Shown here one piece after another: positions 23,318 to 35,884 of a stretch of DNA of 64,000 nucleotides. This DNA comes from Lineus longissimus (taxonomy: Eukaryota; Nemertea; Pilidiophora; Heteronemertea; Lineidae): positions 6,822,001 to 6,886,000 of the forward strand of contig NC_088320.1 of NCBI RefSeq assembly GCF_910592395.1, written 5' to 3'. A program made the position numbers and the translations under genes. Numbering within the stretch: position 1 is the stretch's first letter; the number at the start of each line of letters is the position of its first letter. Below the pieces are notes generated by a model. The model worked only from the letters and a program-made list of their open reading frames with translations. It searched no databases and was not told the origin of the DNA.

Positions 23318-25895
23318 CTTAAAAAATGAATAGCTTTGCAGGAGGCCATGGTCTACAATATTAACGAAGTCGAGTTAACATACGACATTTGTAAATGAAG
23401 GTTACTTCCAAATGGCATCTTTCGCCCGAGATCTCATAACAAGGCAAAGTTTTTTTAGTTCAGCTACAGGCTCCCAGGTGGCTTAACCTACTCCATGCAG
23501 CGCTGCCACCTAGATCCAATTTAAGAACTAAGATTCATCTTCACTCAGTTGACAGGATTTTCTGGTCACCGATGTCAATATGTCAGAAGAACTATTTGCG
23601 GGAAGTTTTGTTCCATGTAAAAGTAAGCATCTTACTTGTTACGATAGCGACATTCTTATTCTGCGCCCGGAATGTTGTTCTCGCGAATTTAAAAGCTAAG
23701 CCCGATTTTGATCTCTGGCATATACGTCGAAGTTTAGTTCACGTACAAAATGATAGCCTATGTAACAGGGCTCATTGAAAATACCTTGTTAATTCTTGGT
23801 TTCACCAATGACCAGTGAAAAATGAGGCGCGAGGAGTGAAAAGTGAACGTCTATGTAACGTCTGCCTTAAGAAGCAAATTCGAAAAATTCAGGTCCTCCC
23901 AAGATTGGGCCTATTGTTCCGTGAGCCTAGTCCATGTACATATAGTCGAGCATTACAATGGAGCATTGGCTCTCAGACAATTGACGGATTAAATCAAACG
24001 AAGGAGCCCGCAATAGGACCAACACTGGTCAAACTAAATAGTTATAAACTCGTTATTTTTAAGTCCATTTTGAGTTTTGAAAAAGCTATTTGTTCGAAAA
24101 AAATACATTTGTAGGCGAACTATCTAGTATCCAAAAGCAACATTCCGTAACCTTCTTTTCTTTCGTGACTAGACGCTCGCACAAATGATTTGCTGATCTC
24201 AGGACTATCAGACCAAATCTTAGTATACTGCTCCAAAAGCCTTTTAGAGCGGTACGAATTGTTTTATCTTCAAGGGGCTGTAAACGTAATGTCTGGTTTC
24301 TGAGGGTACACTGGTATCTACCTTCCCCACGAATCAATCTAGACATCAGGAACAAGGCGCAAATGTGGTTAATCATAATAAGATATTTCGCGATCTTCAT
24401 AATTAAAATCTCGCCCATTGTTATTGTCCGCAAAGTCGACACAGACTCATCGAGGCATTTTTCCAGGTATTTGCGTAGGTTACAACTAACACGATTACCC
24501 GCACGAAAAGGCTTTTGCTACCGTCCGGCAGTGTATGGGTGTACAGTGAGCTTCTAAAAGTCCAAGAAAGCTTGTAAATGTCAACTACGTGCCATCTGGA
24601 AAGCCTCGAAAATCGGTCACATCGTGGATGATTGGGAAAGTCCCCAAATCGAACTTCGAGAGGTCATGAAAAAGATCAGCTTGTCTTGGGATGAGAGGAT
24701 CAGTGCTGATGCTGTGCGCACTTTTGGAGCTGGAGATAGCCGTCGGCTCAATTATTGACGACAATGAAAAGGTCAACAAGTAGAACTTGGACAATTAGCT
24801 GAAATTGAACAGAGTGACAAGGAAGATGATCAACAGTTTTTAGACGAAAAGCCAGATTATTAGGAATAAGCAAAATTGTTCTTTGCTTCATCAGATAAAA
24901 TGTATAAATATTTCGGTGAAAGGAATGGCAAGTTGCCATTGAAATAATGCATCTGCCTTCCCTCATTTACGAAGCAACGTATCATCCGTCGTGAGCATTC
25001 AACCATTGCAACGCACCACCCATTTCTAAGGGCAGCTTTGATTTTGCGTTATTTCAGGCAAACTGGATTGTCCACTAGTCCAATGTTCTGAAGTTTTGAC
25101 AACACATGAACAATGAAACATGTTTCAGCATTGTTCGCAAATGCCAGGTAACCTCCAGGACTGACATAACTGAGTGGGTAGGCCTCGTGAAATAATATTT
25201 TACCAGACAAATAATGTTGACTATTCTATCCGTTGACGTGCAATATTTATATAATCCCGTAACGCGCAGGTGGCTTAATAGTTCGGGTCATCGATGTCTA
25301 TTGTTGGAGTAAAATGGACATCATCGCTATTGTTAGAGTAAGAATTGACAATTTCGCTGGACTTACCAAAAAATTCAAAACAGGCCTGGATCAGACGGCG
25401 AGCTCTGCGAGAAACTACGGTATATTCATTGGTCAACTCGGCAATGTCGAGTGTTGAATTATATCGAGTTTGATCACAAATGATCCTGCTCTTCTGAATA
25501 TCGCACTGCTAAACCTGATGAATTCGTGCAATTGATTTCCTGTAAGAAGCACCTATTGTGTCGGCAGAAGTAACGATGCAGTTTTATAACAATTGTAACA
25601 AAGTATTCAATAATAAAATCACATGTATTCAATCGAGTAATCATTCATGTCTCTCTGAAGTCTAGATTTTTTCTTGTTGCAGCGTTTCTAAAACAAGCGC
25701 GTTTTGTTAAAGCATGTTATACTTTGCACGCAAGATGTCCTCATGTTTATAGATTTGTTGTTTGTAAGAAATGGTGTCGTTGTTGGAACGTAAGTGTGGT
25801 CAACGATAATATTTCTGGCAGAATTAAGACAGTTCACAGTCTCCCAAAAGTTAGACAAATACATATAATACAGTATGTTAAGTAGCTCGGTATAA

Positions 25896-26240
25896 GTGCT
25901 TTTCTTGCAGTGCTCCACCTCGTCTACTCACGGAACCTCCATTAGGCAGGTTTCGCAACATCTACGTAGGACAATCCACCAGAAAAAAAAATCTCTGGTG
26001 TCATCAAGTCACCCGCGAGGTCATATATGCAACACTTGTAAATCATCATTAACACTTGTTGATAATCTTGTAGGAGGAAAAGGTGATCGTTTTTTCAATT
26101 GTCGTCTGGATACAATTGCATTCTTTGTACTTCGTCTCTCTCGCCAAGGCCACCCAAAATGCCTCTTTGAAGCTCATATGATTGTGTCAGCACATAGATT
26201 CGAAGACATAGGCGCGGCTTGCATTCATATTGTATTTTGA
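25896..26240 (+). other. Junction-spanning chimeric ORF, units 2/3
   Basis: Open for 114 codons across the junction at 26142/26143, starting near the TTCTTGCAG acceptor. GHLKCLFEAH is read through here and the frame ends at TGA. There is a possible single ankyrin-like repeat in the right part and no recognised domain in the left part. Confidence 0.3.
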
Positions 26241-28293
26241 TCATGATATCTGATGTATTCATCCCCATCTTCCTTTGACTACATACAAATAAGGAACCCA
26301 GGTGTGCGGAAGAAAATTTAATTAGCCTTACTTCACAAATTGTGACTCTCACATTGCTCACTGATATTTAACCCATTTCCTCCACAGTGACATTTCAAAG
26401 GTATCACATGAACTTTATATCTTTTGAATGTTCTTGCATTTCACAGCACCGTACATGTATATAGTGTAAAACTCTCTTGGGCTAATGGATGAAGAATTGA
26501 TCAAATTATGTCTTGTTTATTGCACTAAGCGAATCCGACAAATTCACGACGTGCACTGTGATGAAAAATTAGACAGAAATATATGAAATGCTATAACGAA
26601 CAGAGAACTAGAAATAACGTTTCTTATACGATAAACCTGTTGAAGAGAAATAAGTAGTTTTGGGTCATTAATTTGAAGAAAATGTGACAGTACTTCACTG
26701 GTCGAAAATCACGTTAATATTATTATCAGCTAAGATTGAATCCAAATGTACATGTATATCTTGTTCTTATCCACCCTTTAAGAAAACTACAGAATAATCA
26801 GGCAATTATTGTATCCAAATGTACTATTTATTGAATCCAAATGCACATGTATATCTTGGTATTATCCACCTTTTAAGAAAACTACAGAATAATCAGGCAA
26901 ATATAGTATTTTTAAATTTACACTAAACCTAAGCTCCAATAACTCAATAATCATATTGGAGATGTTCGGGCTTCACTGATAAATCTGAAATAATCTTGCC
27001 CAAATTGTTTTGACTACCGCACATTTGGTGAATCGAATTAGCTACCAGATGCAACTGATTTAATTTCATGAGACATAGTCTAAACCGCAGGTACTTTTTT
27101 CCGAGTTTTCTCGTCTCTTGGTGATATTCCTGCGCCATATTGAGATCGTTTTCTTCCATAAATATGGCGAGTTCGTGGGAATACATTATAATGCGATATT
27201 TATTTGCCGGGCGATAATTACCATTAAAAACAAACGCAGGTTTAACTTATCAATTTCCTCCCCAATTAATAGTCTATGTACGTCAGACTGTTTCGAATCT
27301 AAATAGGTCAGCGGTTAATATCCGTCAAAGCATATGTACACCACTGTCACTTTGCTGATAAGAACAATACACTTGGAGAAACTACAGTGGCAATATAAAT
27401 ACTTATCAGTTGGTTCAACACGTAGAATTGACTCTTAGAATATTCATTAGAGGACACGGCTTTTCCCAAGTGCTTTTTTCTCTCTCGTTGGCGCGTCTTC
27501 TATAATAACATGGTAAATGGGGGTCGTTGAGGGTTTCGTGAGGAGGAAAATTACACCTTTACTGTGCGTTTCGTTTGTACTTTAGGTACTCGTGAGATTT
27601 GAGAAGTATTATTTGCTGATAGAGTATTGAATTCGATACAACCCATGAAATAAAATACCGTAACAATAAACTCTGTCAGATGTAATATCCGTCAAAATTA
27701 TGTTCTACGTTTGTCCTACTGGATGTCAAACAAGCGAAACAATAAACATGTAGAACTATAACGTGCTTATTCATGTTGACATGACTTCTCAAACAAGTAG
27801 TTTTCCCTCTCTCGAAGGTCTTCTTCTAAGTCGGCCAGATGCAATATCCGCTTAAGCGCTACTCTTTTAGTGCAACTCGACAATAAGCGAGACTACGGCC
27901 AATAATACAATATTATATTAGAACTTGTCTGCTGGACCAATAAGACCAATTTCACGAATATCCTTTGCAAGTCATCTCATATCTCTGTCCTCTCAATAAA
28001 AAATCACGCGGGACATTGGCATTGGAAACGACTGACCCGGCCGGCCACTTCACTTTTGATGCTGTTGCTCTTCATGAGGTGACCAAAGCCAAATCATTCT
28101 CATCTCTCCGGTGGTGCCCTTTCTCATGTTTCTCTCTTGCTAGGTTGACAGAGCACACATCTCCGCATTAGAATGTATTCGACGTGAGGAAACAATTCTA
28201 GCAGGTCAATTGATCATCGAAGAGATTTGTCTGCGATGAAGTCCAAGCTCGCCGCAAAGCATCTTCCTAATGATTCGAAGCAATATGCCCCCA

Positions 28294-28442
28294 GATACGC
28301 TTGTACCGCCTATACGGTCGGCAAAACACACCATCGTTACAATAGATGTTCACGGTCGAGAGGCATTGTCTGGCGCCGCTTACCGTGACGATCTATTGTA
28401 AAGATGGTTTGTTTTCCCGACCCTAGGTGGTACAAACGTATC
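28294..28442. repeat. 149 bp palindrome (unit 3)
   Basis: Same foldback as in unit 1. One compensating-type difference in the loop-proximal stem (TTACCGTGACG) is shared with units 4 and 5. Confidence 0.85.
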
Positions 28443-28921
28443 CGGCAAAGGGCCTGACTGCGCTGATACTGAATTGCAGATTCCTATGGCACCCCCAGTC
28501 CTAAACTATAAAAGATAAATTGGTTGAAGAAAACAAACAGACTGATTTAGTTTTTCAACTACTCTGTAAATGGTGTAGCTTGTTTGCCGGATAATAGATT
28601 AATGTTTCTAGATGAAACGTGCATTTGTATTCCACGACCATATGATTTACAGCATTCGTAAATTAAATGATCGTCGCTTTGGATGATGACACGTTCGACA
28701 CCATTTACCCATGATTAATGTTCAATCAGTCACGCGACAAGGCGATGCCCTACGTTTTAGCTAACATGCGTTGTTCCATTTTTGTCTATTTCCTGGGTTC
28801 TGAAAGCATGAGGTTTGACGAATCGTTTAAATTGGTGTCCATTCACATTGATATATCACTTGGCAGAACGTTCTCACGGCGGGCAATTATTCCCGTTTCG
28901 CCTGGGCTGAGTTGTTCAAAA

Positions 28922-29033
28922 CCACGTTAGCTTTAACGGAGACGTTAAGTCTTAACGTGAACATTTCAGTGGGTTTAACTGAAAGAGATAACGTCCTTGA
29001 GGATACTTAATGTTGCCCGTTAGGGATAACGTG
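28922..29033. repeat. 113 bp inverted-repeat element (unit 3)
   Basis: Same element as 9591-9703. The right end has decayed from ACGTGG to ACGTGA, as in units 4 and 5. Confidence 0.45.
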
Positions 29034-30783
29034 ACTTTTGAGCTTTTGAACAACCGGCTCTGGTGATTGTCTTCTTTTGAAAAACCTTCTAGATTATCCG
29101 TCATAGTTTTAAGCCCATGGGGAGCTCACGTGCGCAATACCATGGCGTCCATCGACCATTGTCGTCCGTCCTTCATGGCCGTCCAAGTCCGTTAGCGAAG
29201 CCACGAAATCAAACTATTTAGCGCAGTAAGTTTCGTTGCCTCGATGGCCGAACTTAGCACGAGGTTAGCTTTTCATTGATAGCAGTGATATTGCCCCTCA
29301 TCATCATGCCCCTATACAATTCACTATTTGCGTCCGAAAATTTCCAATTAAAGAAAAAGTTGTAACTCATTTTATGGATGTCGTGGCCCTACTTATCAAG
29401 ATGGTACATTCCAAAGTATCCAATGCTTAGTGCTAATTAATCTCATTCTTGAGGGAGTGCGAAACAGAGTGCTCATATATCACGGCGTTTGAAAGAGAGC
29501 ACCGCGATATAGGGCACAGCTGAAAACCGTTATACTGAACTTATCCTGTCCAGAACAAGTACACCATTGGAAAAATGAATCCATAACGCAGGTCAAATCT
29601 ACGCAAATCACTTTTCAATTTGCTTGCTAGATCTATTCTCGATATATCATATTGTCCTTATTATTCTTACTAAGAACCGATAATGCGACAGTTTAGCGTC
29701 AATTGGCAAATTTGTATTTCCATTAACTGGTATATGGGCAACTCGTTGTACTGTGGCTGGTGGGCGGGTCGGCCTTGTGGAAGAAAAAAATTACTTGATT
29801 TTTGTGAAGCGTACAAAAACGGATGAGTGCACGACGGCAGTCCGGCATTCGACGACTGAGGCCATTACCATCCATTAATGGGCGGCTAGTTATTCACTGG
29901 GCTTCACCGCGCATACAGCTGTTTAATACTGAATCGATTACACCGAGAAAACGCCGAAGTTTTAGCAAAACCACCGATGTTTGTCAACGGCAGAAAGCGA
30001 AATTTTAACAATTGGCACGTCTCATAGGTACCAGAGCAAAATGGCCTAGTGTGAGACATAAGTGTAATGGCCTATTATTGTCAAAAGATGTTCATAGAAC
30101 TTCACCTAGTTTGAGCCTTCTTAATACTTTTTTATAACACGGAAAAACACGGTAAAGTTATTTTCGAAACATGTCTGTAACACTATTTTATTCCACTCTG
30201 TAGATAGCGCTAAATGCATAAATTGTTTATAATAACGAACTGACTTTTACTGTTGAAAATCAACTCGATGGTATTGATCACACGTTGACGCGTTGCAATT
30301 TTCATCAGAAAACTATCGTAAAATGTCGTATAAAAACCCACCTGAATTGTATCTAAAGCTTATTCAGCCGCATTGTAAAGTAACCGGAGAAATAGTTTCA
30401 TTGAGCAATGCTGTTTTTGACGTCATGTATCTCCGGTGATAATCCGAAATGCTAGTGCATAGCTTTGAACATTTTCGACTTTACACTGAAAGCATGGCTC
30501 CGTGAAATTCTTCTATCTCCCCACAGTAAACTCCGATGATAGTCCTTCTTTATCGGTGGGTTTTAACAATATGACAAAGTAGCTGCCTTAAGTCGCCGCC
30601 GATGGAATATAGCGCCACTTTGGGATTGCTGCTAACAATTCCTACATCCAGGCACATTTTAAACGACTTTTAAAGAAAACTGTTTGTCGACTAAAAGCCA
30701 CCACAAGATGACCGCTTTTGTCGACACTTGGATTGACGGGTTCAGCTTACACATTCTGTTTGTTTAGGATTGCATCGTTTTTT

Positions 30784-30843
30784 AGCTCAGCTGACTAAGT
30801 CAGCCGAGCTTGTCAAATAAGTTGTTCAGTGGCGTCCGTCTGT

Positions 30844-30877
<34 letters not shown>

Positions 30878-32469
30878 GTTAAACCCATGGTGCACATTTT
30901 GTAACCGTAAGACCTAGAGACTTCAATTTTGCATTTCTGGATACTTCTGGTCAAACTCTACTTTCAAAACAAAATTTGTCGCCATTCGACCTACTTCCTG
31001 CGAGCGAGAGTGCATGAAGGAAACTGGCCTATATCGGCCTAGGAGCAGCAGAATTCGTCGAAATATGCTCTGATATTAAGATAAAATTCTTGTAAATCTA
31101 TATTAATGAGAAAAAGTTCAAAATTTTAACAGGAGAGGGCGCTACCTGCCTTTTAATTATTTCTGCCGATTCAAATTCCCGCCCGATGACGTCAGCCATC
31201 AATGAAGTCTCCTATTTGCCAGTTCTCAAAACAATAAACATGGCAGCTACACAACAAAAGCAGTAGCTCCAGGAATAAATCACTGTTCACTTCAGCTTCG
31301 TAATCGATTGTACCCCCACTTTATTATTGTGTTTTGTGTGGTGTTCCTATTCAATCAACGATGTAAGGCCTTATTATGTTGGTTTTAATTGAGAAGGTGC
31401 ATTATAAGCGGCGTCCGAAATACCGAAGCGGAGACAAAATGGCGGCATGTTGTTTACGCCTGGAGCTGAATGACACTCAAGTACCCAATTTTCTGCTTAA
31501 AAAGTAGTCTGGTAGGCGATATTATCACTAGTTTGTTTCAGTGGTAGTCATAAGGTCTTTAGAGACTACTTTCAGAAATTAGTTCTTGAAAATTTGGCCA
31601 CATTTCTGTGAAAACGATATCGGAAGTGCATGCTCTGTTCGCGATGACATCGCCGATGTATTTTGAAGTGGAGAATTCCCACAGTATGTGCAGTGAATCG
31701 GCATGATTCTCTTCGCCTATTAAGTTTTAGTTCTACGATTCTTTCATGAGTAAAAAGTAGACAATCTAAGCAATACAATAATGTCACTCCCATAAAAATT
31801 GATTGGAAGTTGAGGGAGCTACGGCATTCTGTTCGGCAACTGTCAGCGCTGAAAAAATACATTGCATACTGTACAATACCAAATGGCACATTTTAAAAAG
31901 CGCTCATTGGACAACGTAGGGAATCACCATAAATGACGTCATCGCTGGTCTAAATAGAAAACTACGGTGGCGCAGTAGAGCACAAGAAAAGGTTTAGCAT
32001 TAACTTCGTCATGCAAGCTTCAGCAACAAAACGATTTCTCATGAATGATTTATTTGATCATCATCAGCTTGTTTCCCCTGATGAAAAAAATGATTTACAA
32101 TTTCCATCAAAGTTTTCTATTTTGTGTATAGTCACATGTTATTTAACTGGCAAGGAGCCAAGCAGTTTTGAATATTCGCGGGAAAATACTTCGTACTTGT
32201 AAACGAGGCTATGACAATGAGTGTCCTCATTCATGGCATAAACTTCATGTTTCGGTAAATATTTTCATACGATGATTTCACCCGAATTATGGTCAGGATT
32301 GAGGAATGAACAGTGGCATAATTATGTCAACCAAAAACATTGGTACCGTAGTGAACGTAAAAGGATATCAAATACCATGGAGCATGCCATTTTCATGCAT
32401 AATGAACTGAACACCGGGAAGATATTAATGATATTAACTCAGCTGAGCGCCAGGCCCTTGGGCCTCTTG
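30784..32469. mobile_element. Helentron-like non-autonomous element (HINE-like)
   Basis: Units 4 and 5 read TCGTTTTTTCTCCTTT across this site; unit 3 has 1686 extra bases. The left end carries GCTCAGCTGA at 30785-30794. Its inverted copy TCAGCTGAGC lies at 32439-32448, about 20 bases inside the right end, and is followed by the hairpin AGGCCC-TT-GGGCCT at 32452-32465 and a CTTG tail. Asymmetric terminal inverted repeats, a 3' hairpin and insertion within a run of T are features of Helentron/Helitron2 elements and their non-autonomous HINE relatives. A CCAT/CCGT short tandem repeat lies at about 30845-30880. No Rep/helicase ORF is present. Family assignment is by structure only. Confidence 0.65.
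32147..32249 (+). pseudogene. Possible captured exon fragment with a CCCH-like motif
   Basis: Inside the Helentron-like element a plus-strand frame reads TCKRGYDNECPHSWHKLH and then meets a possible donor (TCG|GTAAAT). The spacing of C, C, H and H recalls a CCCH zinc finger of the PARP12/ZAP type, but the first cysteine spacing is not typical. The frame is short and closed on both sides by stops. Helitron-type elements often carry gene fragments, so this could be one. The function is unproven. Confidence 0.25.
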
Positions 32470-32836
32470 TTCTCCTTTACGTCTGTGTTTCAAGCGTTAC
32501 TGAATTCGGGTAATTGGGAATTAGGATGTGAGACGTTGGATACATTGTCAGTTGACATCAGTCGACACCTACACCACACACACCCACGCACGCACCCTTA
32601 TTAAAGTACATGTAATTCATTTTCGAGTAAGAAAACATCAAACATTCTTTCGCAAACGTACCAAGTCCAGGTTCAAGTGATGAATTTTGCATTTAAATGA
32701 ACCTTCTGGGTTTTCATACCAATTTGCTAGTGCCTAACTCCAATAAAATAAACTTGCAATCGGCCTAATTGTGAACATACAAACTTAATGATCGTTTGGT
32801 CAATTTCAGAATCTTTGTAAAACTTACGGTTTATCG

Positions 32837-34480
32837 TTAGACCATAACAACAGCTACAGGAGGATAGAATGGACATTTCATCGAAGGCTTTATCTTGTCG
32901 AATACGCCACGGCAATCAATCCGGAGAAAACAATAACCGCCTGTCAAAGAAGCACGAACAACTTGGTTGTTTGCCGTCTTTTTAATCGGGTAGATTGGTG
33001 AGATATGTCTTGGTTTGCAAAAGGCCTTCCATTTAGTCTGAAAATATACATCTTTTTTATCAAAAAGCCCTGCGTATTCAGACTCGACGTTCCGCTTATG
33101 CGCTAAAGTTTTTCCCTGTTCCATGTTCGCTGTCGCGCGCCACACATTGTTTGGCTTATTGAGCAGATGAACCTTCTAGGCTTTCGTAGTTTTGCGCAAA
33201 CTTGTTTTAGAAAGGGCGTTCATTATCCCAGACTCGGTGGAAAGGTCGATTGGCTGGTCTTATCTGAAGGGAAAAACAGTTCGTTCGGGCATCCTTACCC
33301 GACTGCTTACCTTCTCACTGACTGCTATGTCGGTTCCGCGCAAATCAATTTTGAACGTTGAAGGTTTATGCCTATTTGCAACACACAGCCTTCCAATACC
33401 AGGACGACAATAAAAGCAGGACTCAGTTGGCGTGAAAACACCGTCGCTGTATGTTGCAAATCGAGTATCTTCCGCATCCAGTTCCATTTTCAAAAAAATT
33501 GAAGAATATTTTTAGAAGTCCGTAATAAAACAGATACTGACGAGTCATATTTATAACACTCTCTATTCACTATAATCACATTCCGATTGTATTTGCGGTT
33601 TCAAAATCTGCTTTGGGGCGAACTTGTTGCTAAGTTGTTGATAGCTTGTTCCCATTATTGTCTTCTAAAGGAAAATCGCAAGACTACACTCGTAACATGT
33701 TAACAACAATAAACGATTGTGCTATGCATACTTAGATATTCCAAAGTCGAAAATTCCGATGATATTATATTTTAAGATTATTACTTAAGGTTTTATGCGG
33801 TTTTGGATACTTGGACATGTTAAATATTTACAAAATTCGTGTGAGGATCTTTCGACGTGGGTAACCGCATGTAGGTTCTCAGCAAGTTGCAAAAGGGACA
33901 TAAGAATATACAATGTAGTCTGTTTGCAATGGAAGGGCAGCGAAGAATACCCCACACTCACCTCTGGTTTGAACCGAATTTTACTGTAAGAAGTAAACCC
34001 TCTATAGTCCCAAAGGTTGCCATTGTGGTGATATTTTTGAGACGATGCATAATTCTGATGATATACTGTAACATACTCTTTACATTCGGATGCATTTGCT
34101 CCAAAATGACAATAAATCAGTATCCCAAACTCGGGTTGAATTGGGTATATCCTGTTTTCCCCATCTCTGAGGGTTTCAGGACATTTGGAATCCAAGTATA
34201 TTTGCTTGCAACTCTGAGGAAATTGTCGTATTTCATAATTATAGACTGTAGACGGCGCAATCTCTCGTGTTTGGTCGTGATTGACATGTTTCATGCGGAC
34301 ACATTCAGCTGAGGTAATAGCTCTACACAGCAGCTTATTTGTTTTATCTATGTCTGGTGAAAACAGCATAGAGGCAGTTGTCTCTCCTAAAATCGGACAG
34401 AACGCTGCGCATTCAGTTTTACTGCGTGAAGTATGAAATAGCTTGTCGTCTACTTCGGTCAAAGGAAGCACTCGCTTCAA
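32837..34480 (-). CDS. GON-domain protein, 3' three exons (unit 3)
   Basis: Exon 1 is 33962-34480, exon 2 about 33311-33490 and exon 3 about 32837-33094. The acceptor before exon 1 reads TTTTTTAAG and the exon begins with TTG (leucine) in place of the serine codon of units 1-2. In the variable loop this copy has the unit-4/5 state (Y140, S146, H152, Y159). Private changes include G69 to D and Y41 to H in exon 2. The downstream edge of the gene lies about 370 bases from the Helentron-like insertion, which does not interrupt it. The exon 2 acceptor problem is as in unit 2. Confidence 0.7.
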
Positions 34481-34987
34481 CTTAAAAAATGTATAGCTTT
34501 GCAGAAGGCCATGGTCTACAATATTAACGAAGTAGAGTTACCATAAGACATTTGTAAATGAAGTTTACTTCCAAATGGCATCTTTCGCCCGAGATCTCAT
34601 ACAAACCAAAGTTATTTTAGTTCAGCTACAGGCTCCCAGGTGGCTTAACCTACTCCATGCAGCGCTGCCACCTAGATCCAATTTAAGAACTCAGATTCAT
34701 CTTCACTCAGTTGACAGGATTTTCTGGTCACCGATGTCAATATATCAGAAGAACTATTTGCGGGAAGTTTTGTTCCATGTAAAAGTAAGCATCTTACTTG
34801 TTACGATAGCGACATTCTTATTCTGCCCCCGGAATGTTGTTCTTGCGTATTTAAAAGCTAAACCCGATTTTTAACTCTGGCATATACGTCGAAGTTTAGT
34901 TCACATTTCTTGATCGCACAATGGGGCACTTAACCTAAATTCCACTCATTTCGTTTACAGGCCCTTTTTAAAATCTTGTTCATCCCC

Positions 34988-35230
34988 TTATATCCTTGGA
35001 AGTACTATCGGATTAAATACGACAAATGGTTGTAGTGCTGTAGTAATTATAGAAAACTCCCACAAAACAAAATACTCAAAGCTGTTGTAGATAATAATAC
35101 CTTGACAGTCAAAATACGTCCTGCCTCTAGTCCGGTTCACTTCACAAAGAATGAACATGTCCATTCTTTGATTCACGCATAAACTTGATGACCTCACGCC
35201 AGAAATGAAATGAAGCGAAGCAACGTACAA
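34988..35230 (-). other. Candidate exon in the 320 bp segment (unit 3)
   Basis: A minus-strand frame contains CVNQRMDMFILCEVNRTRG and reaches a plausible donor after DCQ (AAG|GTATTA). FILCE recalls the end of a C-type lectin domain, but the rest of that fold is not seen. It lies upstream of the GON exons in transcription order. It occurs only in units 3-5. Confidence 0.25.
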
Positions 35231-35602
35231 AATGAAAGCCTATGTAACAGGGCTCATTGAAAATACCTTGTTAATTCTTGTGTTCACCAATGACCCGTGA
35301 AAAATGAGGCGTGAGGAGTGAAAAGTGAACGTCTATGTAACGTCTGCCTTCAGAACCAAATTCGAAAAATTCAGGTCCTCCCAAGATTGGGCCTATTGTT
35401 CCGTGAGCCTAGTCCATGTACATAAAGTCGAGCATTACAATGGAGCATCGGCTCTCAGACAATTGACGGATTAGATCAAACGAAGGAGCCCGCAATAGGA
35501 CCAACACTGGTCAAACTAAATAGTTATAAACTCGTTATTTTTAAGTCAATTTATGAGTTTTGAAAAAGCTATTTGTTAGAAAAAAATACATTTGTAGGCG
35601 AA

Positions 35603-35884
35603 CTATCTAGTATCCAAAAGCAACATTCCGTACCCTTCTTTTCTTTTGTGACTAGACGCTCGCACAAATGATTTGCTGATCTCAGGACTATCAGACCAAA
35701 TCTTGGTATACTGCTCCAAAAAGCCTTTTAGGGCTGTACGAATTGTTTTATCTTCAAGGGGCTGTAAACGTAATGTCTGGTTACTGAGGGTACACTGGTA
35801 TCTACCTTCCCCACGAATCAATCTAGACATCAGGAACAAGGCGCTTATGTGGTTAATCATAATAAGAGATTTCGCGATCTTCAT
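35603..35884 (-). CDS. Candidate secreted-protein ORF or first exon (unit 3)
   Basis: The frame starts at an ATG with MKIAKS, then a hydrophobic run (LIMINHISALFLM), which would serve as a signal peptide, and continues with LRLQPLEDKTIRTALKGF and EQYTKIWSDSPEISKSFV. It is on the same strand as, and about 1.1 kb upstream of, the GON exons, so it could be their first exon or a separate small gene. The other units lack one A in the run at 35718-35722, which shifts their frame after ALK; the relic at 2113-2465 has the same length here as unit 3 and keeps a related peptide. No known domain was recognised. A possible donor (GAAG|GTAGAT) just after the signal-peptide region would have the wrong phase for exon 1. 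Confidence 0.3.
   Translation of the reverse strand: MKIAKSLIMINHISALFLMSRLIRGEGRYQCTLSNQTLRLQPLEDKTIRTALKGFLEQYTKIWSDSPEISKSFVRASSHKRKEGYGMLLLDTR

Larger units (their letters stand above)
16460..26142. repeat. Tandem unit 2 (9683 bp)
   Basis: Collinear with unit 1 and of the same subtype: it lacks the 320 bp segment and retains the 240 bp segment (about 21180-21447). It differs by a doubled 95-base segment (17052 and 17147) and by loss of 18 bases at about 17591, a loss shared with the first part of unit 3. Noncoding stretches at 16489-21700 and 23318-25895 show no recognised gene. Confidence 0.95.
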
